Assembly (NCBI GenBank): GCA_947629175.1
Contig: CANRCT010000017.1
Location: forward strand, 1-60,235
Length of the DNA stretch: 60,235 bases
DNA from: an uncultured Muribaculaceae bacterium
Lineage (GTDB): Bacteria > Bacteroidota > Bacteroidia > Bacteroidales > Muribaculaceae
Direction of reading: 5' to 3'
Position 1 is the first letter of the stretch, and each line of letters starts with the position of its first letter. The notes below the pieces were generated by a model, which was not told the origin of the DNA, searched no databases, and worked only from the letters and a program-made list of their open reading frames with translations. The translations under genes and the position numbers were made by a program. Below are positions 8,957-16,780 of this stretch, in pieces.

Positions 8957-10242
8957 TGCTTGCGGCTCTGGAGCTCCATCAGGTCGCGGCCGATGTCGCG
9001 CCGCGAATATTTGCCTTCGAAGTCAATGCCGGCTATCGAGCGGTAGCTGCGCTTCAGGGCGTCGGCTATGTCCGAGCCGAGCGAGCTGACCGAAATCACG
9101 CGGCCGCCTGATGTGACGACCCGCCCGTCGGCCTCCTTGCGCGTACCGGCATGGAACGCTATGCTCTCGCTCACCGTGTCGAGGCCGGTGATCTCCTTGC
9201 CCTTGGCATAAGATCCGGGATAGCCGCCCGACACCATCATTACGGTGACGGCCGTCATCGGGTTCTCTTTCAGCTCCAGACCGCCCAGATCGCCGTGGGC
9301 GGCCGCGTTCATGAGCTGCAGCAGGTCGGAGTCGACGCGGAGCATTACGGCCTCGGTCTCGGGGTCGCCCATCCTGACGTTGTACTCTATCACCATCGGC
9401 TCGCCGCCCACCGATATGAGGCCGAGGAATATGAAGCCGCGGTAGTCGATGCCCTCGCGCCTTAGGCCTTCGAGAGTCGGCAGGATGATGCGGGTGCGCA
9501 CCTTCTCCATGAACTCCCCGTCGGCAAACGGCACCGGGCTTACAGCGCCCATGCCTCCGGTGTTGAGACCGGTGTCGCCCTCGCCGATGCGTTTGTAGTC
9601 CTTGGCTACGGGAAGCACGCGGTAGCCGCCCTGTCCGTCGGTAAGCACGAACACGGAGCACTCTATTCCGGAGAGGAACTCCTCTATGACCACAGTGGCC
9701 GATGATTTGCCGAACATGCCCGAAAGCATCTCGCGCAGCGACTCCTTGGCTTCGTCGAGAGTCGGAAGTATCAGCACGCCCTTTCCTGCGGCCAGGCCGT
9801 CGGCCTTGAGCACGTAGGGGGGCTGAAGCTCTTCAAGGAAGCGGTAGCCCTCCTCTATGGTGTCGGCCGTGAACGAGCGGTAGCGGGCGGTAGGTATGCC
9901 GTTGGCCTCCATGAAGCGTTTGGCGAAGTCCTTGCTCCCTTCGAGCGCGGCTCCGGCCTTGCAGGGGCCGCACACAGCCGGGCCCCCTTTGGCTTTGAAG
10001 AAGTCGGCCAAGCCTGCCACGAGCGGATCCTCGTTGCCCGCCACGATCAGGTCGATCCCTTCGCGGGCGGCAAACTCGGCCAGCGCTTCGAAATCGGTGG
10101 GCGCTATGCCTACATTGGTGCCGAACGCTTCGGTGCCTCCGTTGCCGGGTGCGATATAGAGTTTGTCGAGCAGCGGGCTCTGATTCATTTTCCAGGCGAG
10201 GGCCGATTCGCGGCCGCCGCTTCCGAGCAAAAGTACTTTCAT
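8953..10242 (-). CDS. purD: Phosphoribosylamine-glycine ligase
   Basis: ATP-grasp enzyme making glycinamide ribonucleotide in purine synthesis, 429 aa, the normal family length. The N-terminal domain opens [18 protein letters not shown], the ATP-grasp region includes [16 protein letters not shown], and the metal/phosphate motif [17 protein letters not shown] is intact. It starts 21 bp after the stop of the RNA methyltransferase gene and ends overlapping the membrane protein gene. Confidence 0.96.
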   Translation of the reverse strand: MKVLLLGSGGRESALAWKMNQSPLLDKLYIAPGNGGTEAFGTNVGIAPTDFEALAEFAAREGIDLIVAGNEDPLVAGLADFFKAKGGPAVCGPCKAGAALEGSKDFAKRFMEANGIPTARYRSFTADTIEEGYRFLEELQPPYVLKADGLAAGKGVLILPTLDEAKESLREMLSGMFGKSSATVVIEEFLSGIECSVFVLTDGQGGYRVLPVAKDYKRIGEGDTGLNTGGMGAVSPVPFADGEFMEKVRTRIILPTLEGLRREGIDYRGFIFLGLISVGGEPMVIEYNVRMGDPETEAVMLRVDSDLLQLMNAAAHGDLGGLELKENPMTAVTVMMVSGGYPGSYAKGKEITGLDTVSESIAFHAGTRKEADGRVVTSGGRVISVSSLGSDIADALKRSYRSIAGIDFEGKYSRRDIGRDLMELQSRKQ

Positions 10243-10263
10243 CTTTATCTGAGTGGGGAGTGG

Positions 10264-11931
10264 TTAATCGTTGTCATTGACTTCGTTGCCGTCGTTGCGG
10301 CGCCATCCTTTGCGGCTGCGCATGACGATGTTTTCGCCTTTCTGAGGCGGTATCGACGGGCGGCGTCCGGTGATCGACTTAAGCGCGTCGGGATTGCGGC
10401 GGCGCGCCAGCGGATTCTCTTCGTTGTCGCGCGGTGAGCGGTCGGGTCTGTCGTCGACCCTCCGTCGGTCGAATCTGTCGCCTCTGTCGCGGCGGTCGTC
10501 GCGTCCATAGCGGTCATCTTTATCGCGATGTCCCGGACGGTCGTCGCGGCGCCCCGGCTTTTCGGCGAAACGGCCCGATTTCGGTGCGTAGCGGTCGGAT
10601 TTCGGACGCCTGTCCTTGCCGCCGAAGCCGTTGCGGCGTGCGTCGTCGCGCCACTCCTCGTCGGTCATGCGTCGCGGCCCTTTGCGGTCGCGCTTATTCT
10701 CGCGTCCGCTTCCCTCGCTGCTGCGGTCGCCGTTCTTTGAGTGCCGGATTGTGCCTCCCTGACGGCGGAACGAGTTGTAGTCGCCGTCGAATATGACGTA
10801 TTCGCGGAGCTGGCATTCGAGAGCTCCGTTGAAGATCTCCTCTTTTGTGGACGGCGACAGACCGATGGCGTTGAAATGCTCCTCGCGCAGGGCTATGATC
10901 CATGCATGATAGCCGGTGAACACGTGTTTGAGAGCCGCGCCTATCTCGCGGTAGAGGCGGTCCATGTCCTCGGTGACGATGCGTTCGCCGTAGGGAGGAT
11001 TGGTGACGAGTATGCCGTCGGCCGGAGCCTCGGTCCAGTCTTTTATAGCCTTTACCTCAAGGTCGATATAGCGTCCTACGCCTGCCTGCTTGATGTTGGC
11101 GCGGGCCACGGCCACAGCCTTGGGAGATATGTCGGCGCCGATGATGCGGCATGCCGGCTCATGCTCGGCCGATTCGTCATTGTAGATGCTGTCGAAGAGG
11201 TCGGCGTCGAAATCGGGCCACGCCTCGAAGGCGAAGCGCTTGCGGTAGATGCCCGGCATGATGCCCGCCCCTATGAGAGCTGCCTCGATGAGGAATGTGC
11301 CTGAGCCGCACATCGGGTCGACCAGCGGGCAGTCGCCGCGCCAGCCGCTCTTGAGTATGATGCCGGCGGCGAGCACCTCGTTGATCGGCGCTTCGGTCTG
11401 CTCAACGCGGTAGCCGCGCTTGTGGAGCGATTCGCCCGAAGAGTCGAGCGAAAGGGTCACTCTCTCGCCGGAGATATGCACGTTGATCATCACGTCGGCA
11501 TCCTGCAGGCGCACGCCGGGCCGCTTGTCGGGGCCGAAACGGTCCTTGAAGAAATCCACTATGGCGTCCTTCACGCGGTAGGTGACGAAGCGCGAGTGGG
11601 TGAACTCGTCGGAGTAGGCCGTAGTGTCGATGGCGAAGGTCTTGTCGAGCGACAGCACCTTGGTCCAGTCAAACTCCTTGACCAGCGAATAGAGCGTGTC
11701 GGGGTCGGAGGCGGTGAATTTATATATAGGTTTGAGGATACGCAGTGCTGTGCGGCAGCACATGTTGGCGCGGTAGAGCATGGCGAGGTCGCCCTCGAAC
11801 GACACCATGCGGCGTCCGGGCTCCACGTTTTTGGCGCCGAGGCCGCGAAGCTCCTCGGCGAGCACTTCTTCAAGCCCCTGGAAGGTCTTGGCCACCATTT
11901 CAAACTCTCTGCATTCGTCGGTTGCGTCCAT
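10264..11931 (-). CDS. THUMP-domain 23S rRNA guanine-N2 methyltransferase (RlmL N-half/YpsC type) with charged tail
   Basis: SAM-dependent RNA methyltransferase, about 555 aa. An N-terminal ferredoxin-like/THUMP region (EFEMVAKTFQGLEEVLAEEL) is followed by a Rossmann methyltransferase domain with VDPMCGSGTFLIEAALI and the catalytic NPPY motif in VTNPPYGERI. Such proteins methylate N2 of a 23S rRNA guanine (m2G2445 in E. coli RlmL). From about residue 385 the chain becomes a roughly 165-residue low-complexity tail rich in Arg, Asp and Gly (for example RDDRRDRGDRFDRRRVDDR), probably disordered and RNA-binding. An alternative ATG at 11976 adds 15 residues. First gene of the operon with purD, with a consensus promoter upstream. 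Confidence 0.87.
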   Translation of the reverse strand: MDATDECREFEMVAKTFQGLEEVLAEELRGLGAKNVEPGRRMVSFEGDLAMLYRANMCCRTALRILKPIYKFTASDPDTLYSLVKEFDWTKVLSLDKTFAIDTTAYSDEFTHSRFVTYRVKDAIVDFFKDRFGPDKRPGVRLQDADVMINVHISGERVTLSLDSSGESLHKRGYRVEQTEAPINEVLAAGIILKSGWRGDCPLVDPMCGSGTFLIEAALIGAGIMPGIYRKRFAFEAWPDFDADLFDSIYNDESAEHEPACRIIGADISPKAVAVARANIKQAGVGRYIDLEVKAIKDWTEAPADGILVTNPPYGERIVTEDMDRLYREIGAALKHVFTGYHAWIIALREEHFNAIGLSPSTKEEIFNGALECQLREYVIFDGDYNSFRRQGGTIRHSKNGDRSSEGSGRENKRDRKGPRRMTDEEWRDDARRNGFGGKDRRPKSDRYAPKSGRFAEKPGRRDDRPGHRDKDDRYGRDDRRDRGDRFDRRRVDDRPDRSPRDNEENPLARRRNPDALKSITGRRPSIPPQKGENIVMRSRKGWRRNDGNEVNDND

Positions 11932-12025
11932 AATGTCAGATTGGGGATGTCTCGGTTGTTTGGTTGAATATGACATTGTCGGCCGCCTGTCGCCGTCAGT
12001 CGCCGGCGTCAGAGCAGTCGTGGTG

Positions 12026-12056
12026 CAAAGTTAGCGATTCCCCGTCATCCGTCAAA
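12026..12056 (-). promoter_or_regulatory. Promoter of the rlmL-like-purD operon
   Basis: Minus strand TAACTTTG (12026-12033) as -7 box, TTTG (12053-12056) as -33 box, 19-nt spacer. This is a full match to the Bacteroidales consensus. Transcription would start near 12020, leaving a leader of 45-90 nt depending on the start codon. Confidence 0.75.
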
Positions 12057-12099
12057 AAAAGCCGCCCGGATTATTATGGTTTTATTTTATGCAACTTCT

Positions 12100-12909
12100 T
12101 TATTTAAGCAACTTCCTATCATTGTCGCCGCTTTCCAGTACGCTCATCTGATGAATGGCTATCTGATTCAGCTTTACAAGCCGCTCGCCTTGCGTCATGC
12201 CCTGCTCAATGAAAACCGCATTGAGGTTTTCCATATTTGACAGGCAGATAAGTTCGTTGATTGTGGCATAGTCGCGTATGTTCCCTCTGAGATGGGGATT
12301 AGCTTCGCGCCATTGCTTTGCCGTTACACCGAACATCGCTACATTCAGCACATCGGCTTCACTGGCATAGATGATGCTTGCCTGTGCCGGAGTAACCTCC
12401 GCAGGGACAAGATTCTGCTTTATGGCATCGGTATGTATACGGTAGTTGATTTTCGACAGCTCACGTTTTGCCGACCAACCCAACAACCGCTGTTCCTCCG
12501 TTTTGAGCCGCTGAAATTCCTTGACGATGTAGAGTTCAAACTCAACAGAAATCCAGCTCGCGAACTTCAATGCAATATCCTTATGCGCATATGTTCCACC
12601 ATAACGCCCTGATTTAGCAATTATACCAATGGCATTTGTCGCATCCGTCCATTTCTTTGGCGAGAGGGTAAATGCGTTCAGGCCGGCCTGTCGCCTAAAC
12701 CCCTCGAATTCGGTGGGTTTAAAATGTGGATTGTAAAGCTGTTCCCAAATGCCCAAATACTCTATTGTGTTGCGGTTGCGCAACCAGTTTGCAATCACGG
12801 CATTAGGTTCATCGCTTTTATGTCGTGCCAAATCGGTCAACGAAATATAATCATCCCCGTTGACAGCGATAATTGTAATATCGGTATTTTGAACTGTAAT
12901 CTTTGCCAT
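12100..12909 (-). CDS. KilA-N domain protein
   Basis: 269 aa. The N-terminal ~110 residues carry the KilA-N DNA-binding fold seen in phage and plasmid antirepressor-like proteins: GDDYISLTDLARHK, then NWLRNRNTIEYLGIWE, and further on SGRYGGTYAHKDIALKFASWIS. The rest is a mostly helical domain ending in a basic tail. Base composition is clearly richer in A/T than the flanking housekeeping genes, and the following ~500 bp are non-coding and AT-rich, so this is probably an acquired gene. No transposase or integrase accompanies it. Bacteroidetes carry chromosomal, solitary KilA-N genes of this kind; their targets are not known to me. A palindromic element just upstream may be its own operator. 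Confidence 0.85.
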   Translation of the reverse strand: MAKITVQNTDITIIAVNGDDYISLTDLARHKSDEPNAVIANWLRNRNTIEYLGIWEQLYNPHFKPTEFEGFRRQAGLNAFTLSPKKWTDATNAIGIIAKSGRYGGTYAHKDIALKFASWISVEFELYIVKEFQRLKTEEQRLLGWSAKRELSKINYRIHTDAIKQNLVPAEVTPAQASIIYASEADVLNVAMFGVTAKQWREANPHLRGNIRDYATINELICLSNMENLNAVFIEQGMTQGERLVKLNQIAIHQMSVLESGDNDRKLLK

Positions 12910-12922
12910 TGTTTATGGTATG

Positions 12923-12947
12923 GCGTATATGCCAATACGCAAAGTTA
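12923..12947 (-). promoter_or_regulatory. -7 element with overlapping nested palindrome upstream of the KilA-N gene
   Basis: TAACTTTG (12940-12947, minus) fits the -7 box; no TTTG is seen at -33. The transcription start region right after it contains two nested inverted repeats: GCGTAT-ATGCCA-ATACGC (12923-12940) and TGGC-GTATAT-GCCA (12921-12934). A palindrome placed on the start site of a gene for a DNA-binding protein suggests autoregulation; this is inference. Confidence 0.45.
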
Positions 12948-13242
12948 CGAATTCTCGTTGATAAGCAGTGTATTCCATTAAAATAACATGTTTCTTTGTT
13001 CTTATTCTTAAATCACAAAAACGCTCATCGACTGCCAGTGTTTAATTCAGTATTTTATTCAAAATACTTGCTGTTCCATCTCTTAAATCCCTAAATGCAA
13101 CTTTTTCATTACCTCTTTTCCCTAACAGATAGTCGTATCGTTATCTTCTTATGTAGCTGATTATTAGTAATAGATTGAAATTCAATTAAAATTGAGCGTA
13201 TGTTGTTGTATGCAAAAACGGGCCTCAAGTATTATGGCGTAT
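12948..13242. other. AT-rich non-coding stretch
   Basis: About 295 bp without a plausible reading frame and markedly AT-rich against the rest of the window. It contains one perfect hairpin, AGTATTTT-ATTC-AAAATACT (13049-13068), without a T-run. No insertion-sequence ends or target duplications were recognised. Together with the KilA-N gene it marks an insert between the purD operon and the serine acetyltransferase gene. Confidence 0.5.
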
Positions 13243-13267
13243 AAAAAAACCTCCCGTAAAGGGAGGT
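13243..13267 (-). terminator. Rho-independent terminator
   Basis: On the minus strand ACCTCCC-TTTAC-GGGAGGT (13249-13267) is followed by TTTTTTT (13243-13249). It closes either the candidate small RNA or the serine acetyltransferase transcript. Confidence 0.8.
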
Positions 13268-13326
13268 GCGGTCTTGGCGCCAGGTGACACGGATGCCTTA
13301 CCCGGAGATTAAGCTTGACACCGCGT
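13243..13326 (-). ncRNA. Candidate small RNA with its own promoter and terminator
   Basis: Minus strand. A -7 box TATTTTTG lies at 13329-13336. Directly downstream is a stem GTGACGCGG (13321-13329) paired with CCGTGTCAC (13284-13292), containing one G-U pair on the minus strand that would be an A-C mismatch on the plus strand. A spacer with GGCGCC follows, then a perfect terminator hairpin with seven T. The promoter partly overlaps the stem, so the exact 5' end is unclear, and the -33 box is poor. It could instead be the end of the serine acetyltransferase mRNA. It does not match SRP RNA, tmRNA or a riboswitch that I can recognise. Confidence 0.4.
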
Positions 13327-13436
13327 CACAAAAATAATACTTTTCTTTTGATCACAGGTCATAAATCCCCTGATTTCCTGTCTCTCACCGAAAGAAATAA
13401 GCGTGCCTAATCGTGAGGAATCATGACGGGCCGGAA

Positions 13437-14372
13437 TTATTTCGGGAGGCGGACGATGTTGGTGGGGGGCGACTGCACGAGCCGTTCGCCGGGGGCGACG
13501 TCGAAGGTCACCCACAGGTTGCCGCCGATGACGGCTCCGTCGCCGATGGTGATGCGGCCGAGCACGGTGGTGTTGGCATAGATCACCACGTTGTCGCCCA
13601 CGATCGGATGTCGGGGCACTCCTTTTACGGGATTGTCGTCGGCGTCGCGCACGAAAGAGCGTGCGCCGAGAGTGACGCCCTGATATATTTTCACGTTGTC
13701 GCCAATTATTGATGTGGCTCCGACTACCACTCCCGTGCCATGGTCGATCATCAGTCCGGGGCCTATAGTGGCGCCGGGATGCAGGTCGATGCCTGTCTCG
13801 CTGTGGGCGAGCTCGCTGATCATCCGGGGAATGACAGGCACTCCCAGATCGTAAAGCGCGTGGGCTATGCGGTGACATATGAGCGCCCGGAGCCCCGGAT
13901 AGCTGAATATCACCTCCTCGGTGGAATTGGCGGCAGGATCTCCGCGGTAGGTGGCCTCGGCGTCGGCAGCGAGCAGATGACGCATCGAGGGCATCTGCCC
14001 GATAAACCGCAACGTCAGGCGGTCGGCGCGCATGCGCAGCTCGTCCATGTCGGGCGATGTGCCGCATTCGGTCTCGAAGCAGAGTCCGGCGGTGATCTGC
14101 CGTGACAGGATGGCCCGCAGTTCGTCGACAGCCATGCCGATGTGGTACAGCAGGTTGTCGCGTCTCACCTGATTGTTGGCGAAAAAACCTGGGAAAAACA
14201 GATGCCGGCAGAGGTCGACGATGCGCCGGGTGGCGTCATGTGTGGGAAGAGGCTCCCCCTGCAGGCGGGTGCGGCATACGCCGGGGAGATCCTCGGCTGA
14301 CGAAAGCTGTCGGACCACATCGCTTATGGATTCGGCGGTCGTTCGTTCGGTAGGATTGTCGGTGGTTGTCAT
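13437..14372 (-). CDS. cysE: Serine O-acetyltransferase
   Basis: Acetyl-CoA dependent acetylation of serine, first step of cysteine synthesis. 311 aa: a helical N-terminal domain (about residues 1-170) and a C-terminal left-handed beta helix of hexapeptide repeats. Family motifs include IDLHPGATIGPGLMIDHGTG with the catalytic His, IIGDNVKIYQGVTLGARS and ANTTVLGRITIGDGAVIGG. The length and N-terminal domain match the longer Bacteroidetes/EpsC-like serine acetyltransferases. It is monocistronic as far as visible; no cysK is adjacent. The C-terminus ends PPTNIVRLPK. Confidence 0.92.
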   Translation of the reverse strand: MTTTDNPTERTTAESISDVVRQLSSAEDLPGVCRTRLQGEPLPTHDATRRIVDLCRHLFFPGFFANNQVRRDNLLYHIGMAVDELRAILSRQITAGLCFETECGTSPDMDELRMRADRLTLRFIGQMPSMRHLLAADAEATYRGDPAANSTEEVIFSYPGLRALICHRIAHALYDLGVPVIPRMISELAHSETGIDLHPGATIGPGLMIDHGTGVVVGATSIIGDNVKIYQGVTLGARSFVRDADDNPVKGVPRHPIVGDNVVIYANTTVLGRITIGDGAVIGGNLWVTFDVAPGERLVQSPPTNIVRLPK

Positions 14373-14430
14373 ATCGTTTTAACGTGACTTGGCGCTGTGA
14401 GGTTCGTGACGGATTCACGGGGACGGAAAT

Positions 14431-14462
14431 AAAAAACTCCCGATACATCACGCACCAGGAGT
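14431..14462 (-). terminator. Terminator of the tRNA-Asn transcript
   Basis: Minus strand: ACTCCTGGT (14454-14462) pairs over 9 bp, including two G-U pairs, with ATCGGGAGT (14436-14444) around a 9-nt loop, followed by a T-run (14431-14436). It lies 28 bp downstream of the tRNA 3' end. Confidence 0.8.
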
Positions 14463-14490
14463 GTCCCAATTCTTGCTTTTTCTATCTTTG

Positions 14491-14564
14491 CGCTTCAGGA
14501 TGGGCTTGAACCAACGACCCCCTGATTAACAGTCAGGTGCTCTAACCAACTGAGCTACTGAAGC
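14491..14564 (-). tRNA. tRNA-Asn (GTT)
   Basis: Complete 74-nt cloverleaf on the minus strand. The acceptor stem GCTTCAG pairs with CTGAAGC, the discriminator is G, the D arm contains AGCTCAGTTGGTTAGAGC, and the T arm contains GGTTCAAGCC. The anticodon stem-loop CTGAC-TGTTAAT-... gives anticodon GTT. CCA is not encoded. A promoter lies upstream and a terminator downstream, so it is a stand-alone unit. Confidence 0.95.
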
Positions 14565-14641
14565 TTTTGTCATGAAATCGATGCTTGGGCTTCCGCTTTC
14601 GCATCCATGCGGTTGATGCCGTTCCCTCTGGAATTGCGATG

Positions 14642-14673
14642 CAAAGTTAAGTCGTTTTCATGAACTGTGCAAG
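14642..14673 (-). promoter_or_regulatory. Promoter of tRNA-Asn
   Basis: Minus strand TAACTTTG (14642-14649) as -7 and CTTG (14670-14673, one off TTTG) as -33, spacer 20 nt. This predicts a leader of about 70 nt that would be removed during tRNA maturation. Confidence 0.6.
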
Positions 14674-14734
14674 TTTTGACGCAAATTTTATCAAAAAAAA
14701 TTTCGGTCGGAGGATTAAGGGCTTTGTCTGGCGC

Positions 14735-16564
14735 TTACTCCACGATGGTCGACAGTGGTTCCGCGGCCTTATTCTCCAGTATCTCCACCGACCGGCAGTG
14801 CTGCAGCCGTATGGCGAACCGATTGTGGTGGAACGGTGGATAGTCGGAGTTCTTCACGATGGTGTTGCGGCGGAATATCAGGCCGTCGGTCGATTTGGCG
14901 TAAAGCAGCGGAGCGTCGAATGTCTCGAAGGTGTTGTCCTCTATGACAATGCCCGGATATTGCTTGCCTCCGTGGAAATAGCCTTTCTGATCGGCGAGAC
15001 GGTGGATCTCGGGATATATCGAGATTACGGCCTCGGTGAACTGGAAGAGGCTGGTCAGGGCGTTGACGAAACGGTTGCCGCGGATGGTGACGTCGCGGCA
15101 TGCGCCGGTCTCAAACCATCCCATGCAGTCGCCGCAGAGCAGTATTGCTGTGCCTGAAGTGTGGTCGAAGAGGTTGCGCTCCGCAACGACGGGGCGCGGG
15201 GTGGAGAAGAGACTTCCGCGGGCGCGGTTGTTGCGTATGATGTTGTCGGCGAAACTGACGCTCGGCGTCCAGGCCATGTTCTCCAGCCCGAAACGGCCAC
15301 CTTCGGCCGTGATGGCGCTGTCCACGTCGGTGGTGAAGGTGATGTCAAATTCTTTCGCTCCCGCGATCGACGGGGAGTCGGCCGGACGGATCGACTCTAT
15401 GACGAGGGCGTTGCCGTAAGGTTCCATCACAGGAGCGTCGATCGGCTGGACTGTATCGCCCGGCTCGCCCCAGCGGAAACCGTAGGTCTGATGGTGCATG
15501 TAGCGGGCGCGGAGGGTGCGGTCGCCCTGCCGCCCTACCACCTTGAGATACGTGCCGTGCACGTTGATGGCGTCATCCATCATTCCTTCATATAGTCCGC
15601 CGGTGGAGCTTATATGGCCCTTGCATCCGGAGAAGTGGGTCGCGTCGGCCTGGGTGGTGAAATATCTCGGGTCGTTGTCGCCACGGAGAGCCACAGCGAA
15701 GCCGTCGAGCGTTATGTCTGTCGACATCTGCGCGAGCAGTCCCATGCCCTGTGCGTAGTGTACCTTGACATTCTCGATGCGTGTGCCGGTGCAGTCGGCT
15801 ACGAATATCCCCGGAGTGGGACGCGCCCAAGAGCGCATGGCGATGACCATGCCGGGACGCATCGCCTTGTTGCGCCAGCGTGGAGCGAAGTAGCGGCGCG
15901 GACCGGTGGGCACCACGCTGTCGAGCGGCAGATAGATGTCCGACGTGCGGTAAGCCACCCTCCGGGTGTCGGGTTCGAAGGCAATGCCGCCGCGCTGGCG
16001 TTCTGTCCACCCCTCGCCGGTGGTGAAGAATCCTTTCTTGTCGTGGCCGGCTTTTACCCAGGGAGCCACCTCGAACTCTATGCCTGTGGAGTCTGACCGT
16101 ATGATGGTCGACTGGGCGATATGGGGATTCTCGAAGTCGATGTGGAAATCGCGCAGCGTCACTCCGATGGAGCCGATCACAGCCACCGGTATCATCGTGC
16201 CGTGAAACATGAAGTCGGCGCCCGAGCCGTCGATGGTCAGGCTGTCGGTCCCCTCGATGCAGAATGCCACCTGCTTGGGGTTGTCCTGATCATGATTGGA
16301 GATGTATAGCTCTCGCACATGGCTCCCCTTAGGGTGGAAATCATAGCGGCCGGGAGCAAATTTAAGCGTGACGGCCTCTTTGCCGGCATATTTGCTCTTG
16401 ATGTCGGCAAGTGCCTTGGAGAGACGGGGCGACATGTTGCGCCGGGTGTCGGGGCGGATGCCGTAAGAGGTCATGTCGACTGTCACTTCAGCCGAGGCGG
16501 CCGTGGCCGACAGGAGCAGGCTGGCTGCCAGGCAGCGGAGGATGTTACGTAACGGGTAGGTCAT
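14735..16564 (-). CDS. Family GH110 exo-alpha-1,3-galactosidase
   Basis: 609 aa secreted glycosidase. The signal peptide is about residues 1-25 (LRCLAASLLLSATAASA, cut before EVTVDM). The rest forms a right-handed parallel beta helix. GH110 hallmarks are ADATHFSGCKGHISSTGG, then GLYEGMMDDAINVHGTYL, whose Asp-Asp pair corresponds to catalytic acids of the family. GH110 enzymes remove alpha-1,3-linked galactose from blood-group B and related linear host glycans, so the gene points to use of mucin or other host glycans in a gut setting. It stands alone, without SusC/D partners, between tRNA-Asn and a divergent protease operon. The branched versus linear substrate preference cannot be told here. 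Confidence 0.85.
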   Translation of the reverse strand: MTYPLRNILRCLAASLLLSATAASAEVTVDMTSYGIRPDTRRNMSPRLSKALADIKSKYAGKEAVTLKFAPGRYDFHPKGSHVRELYISNHDQDNPKQVAFCIEGTDSLTIDGSGADFMFHGTMIPVAVIGSIGVTLRDFHIDFENPHIAQSTIIRSDSTGIEFEVAPWVKAGHDKKGFFTTGEGWTERQRGGIAFEPDTRRVAYRTSDIYLPLDSVVPTGPRRYFAPRWRNKAMRPGMVIAMRSWARPTPGIFVADCTGTRIENVKVHYAQGMGLLAQMSTDITLDGFAVALRGDNDPRYFTTQADATHFSGCKGHISSTGGLYEGMMDDAINVHGTYLKVVGRQGDRTLRARYMHHQTYGFRWGEPGDTVQPIDAPVMEPYGNALVIESIRPADSPSIAGAKEFDITFTTDVDSAITAEGGRFGLENMAWTPSVSFADNIIRNNRARGSLFSTPRPVVAERNLFDHTSGTAILLCGDCMGWFETGACRDVTIRGNRFVNALTSLFQFTEAVISIYPEIHRLADQKGYFHGGKQYPGIVIEDNTFETFDAPLLYAKSTDGLIFRRNTIVKNSDYPPFHHNRFAIRLQHCRSVEILENKAAEPLSTIVE

Positions 16565-16611
16565 TTTTAATGGTATGTTGTGAAGTAGCCGTAAATGCGG
16601 TTAAAGATATG

Positions 16612-16643
16612 CAAAAATAAGCAGTCGGCGCGAAATATGGAAA
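16612..16643 (-). promoter_or_regulatory. Promoter of the GH110 gene
   Basis: Minus strand TATTTTTG (16612-16619) is a full -7 match. TTTC (16640-16643) is one base off the -33 box, with a 20-nt spacer. The leader would be about 40 nt. Confidence 0.6.
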
Positions 16644-16708
16644 TTCGGGAGCGATTATTTCAAAAAATAATTGCCCGACAGAACGTTATGAAAAATTAAA
16701 CCGGAGGG

Positions 16709-16740
16709 TTTGCGAGTGTGTTGTAATTATTGTAATTTCG
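16709..16740 (+). promoter_or_regulatory. Promoter of the S41 protease-mfd operon
   Basis: Plus strand TTTG (16709-16712) and TAATTTCG (16733-16740, one base off TAnnTTTG), spacer 20 nt. About 40 nt lie between it and the ATG at 16781. Confidence 0.6.
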
Positions 16741-16780
16741 CTCTTCGATTTTGAAATCAACCCCATAACCACATTCCCCG

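Noticed and set aside
13243-13330. SRP RNA or a known riboswitch in the candidate small RNA
   Set aside because: The conserved SRP loop (GTCCGGAAGGAAGCAG-type) is absent, and no riboswitch core motif matches.
13309-14067. 252-codon Arg/His-rich frame overlapping the serine acetyltransferase gene
   Set aside because: Same strand, other frame; low-complexity Arg/His composition, and it would run through the promoter of the candidate small RNA.
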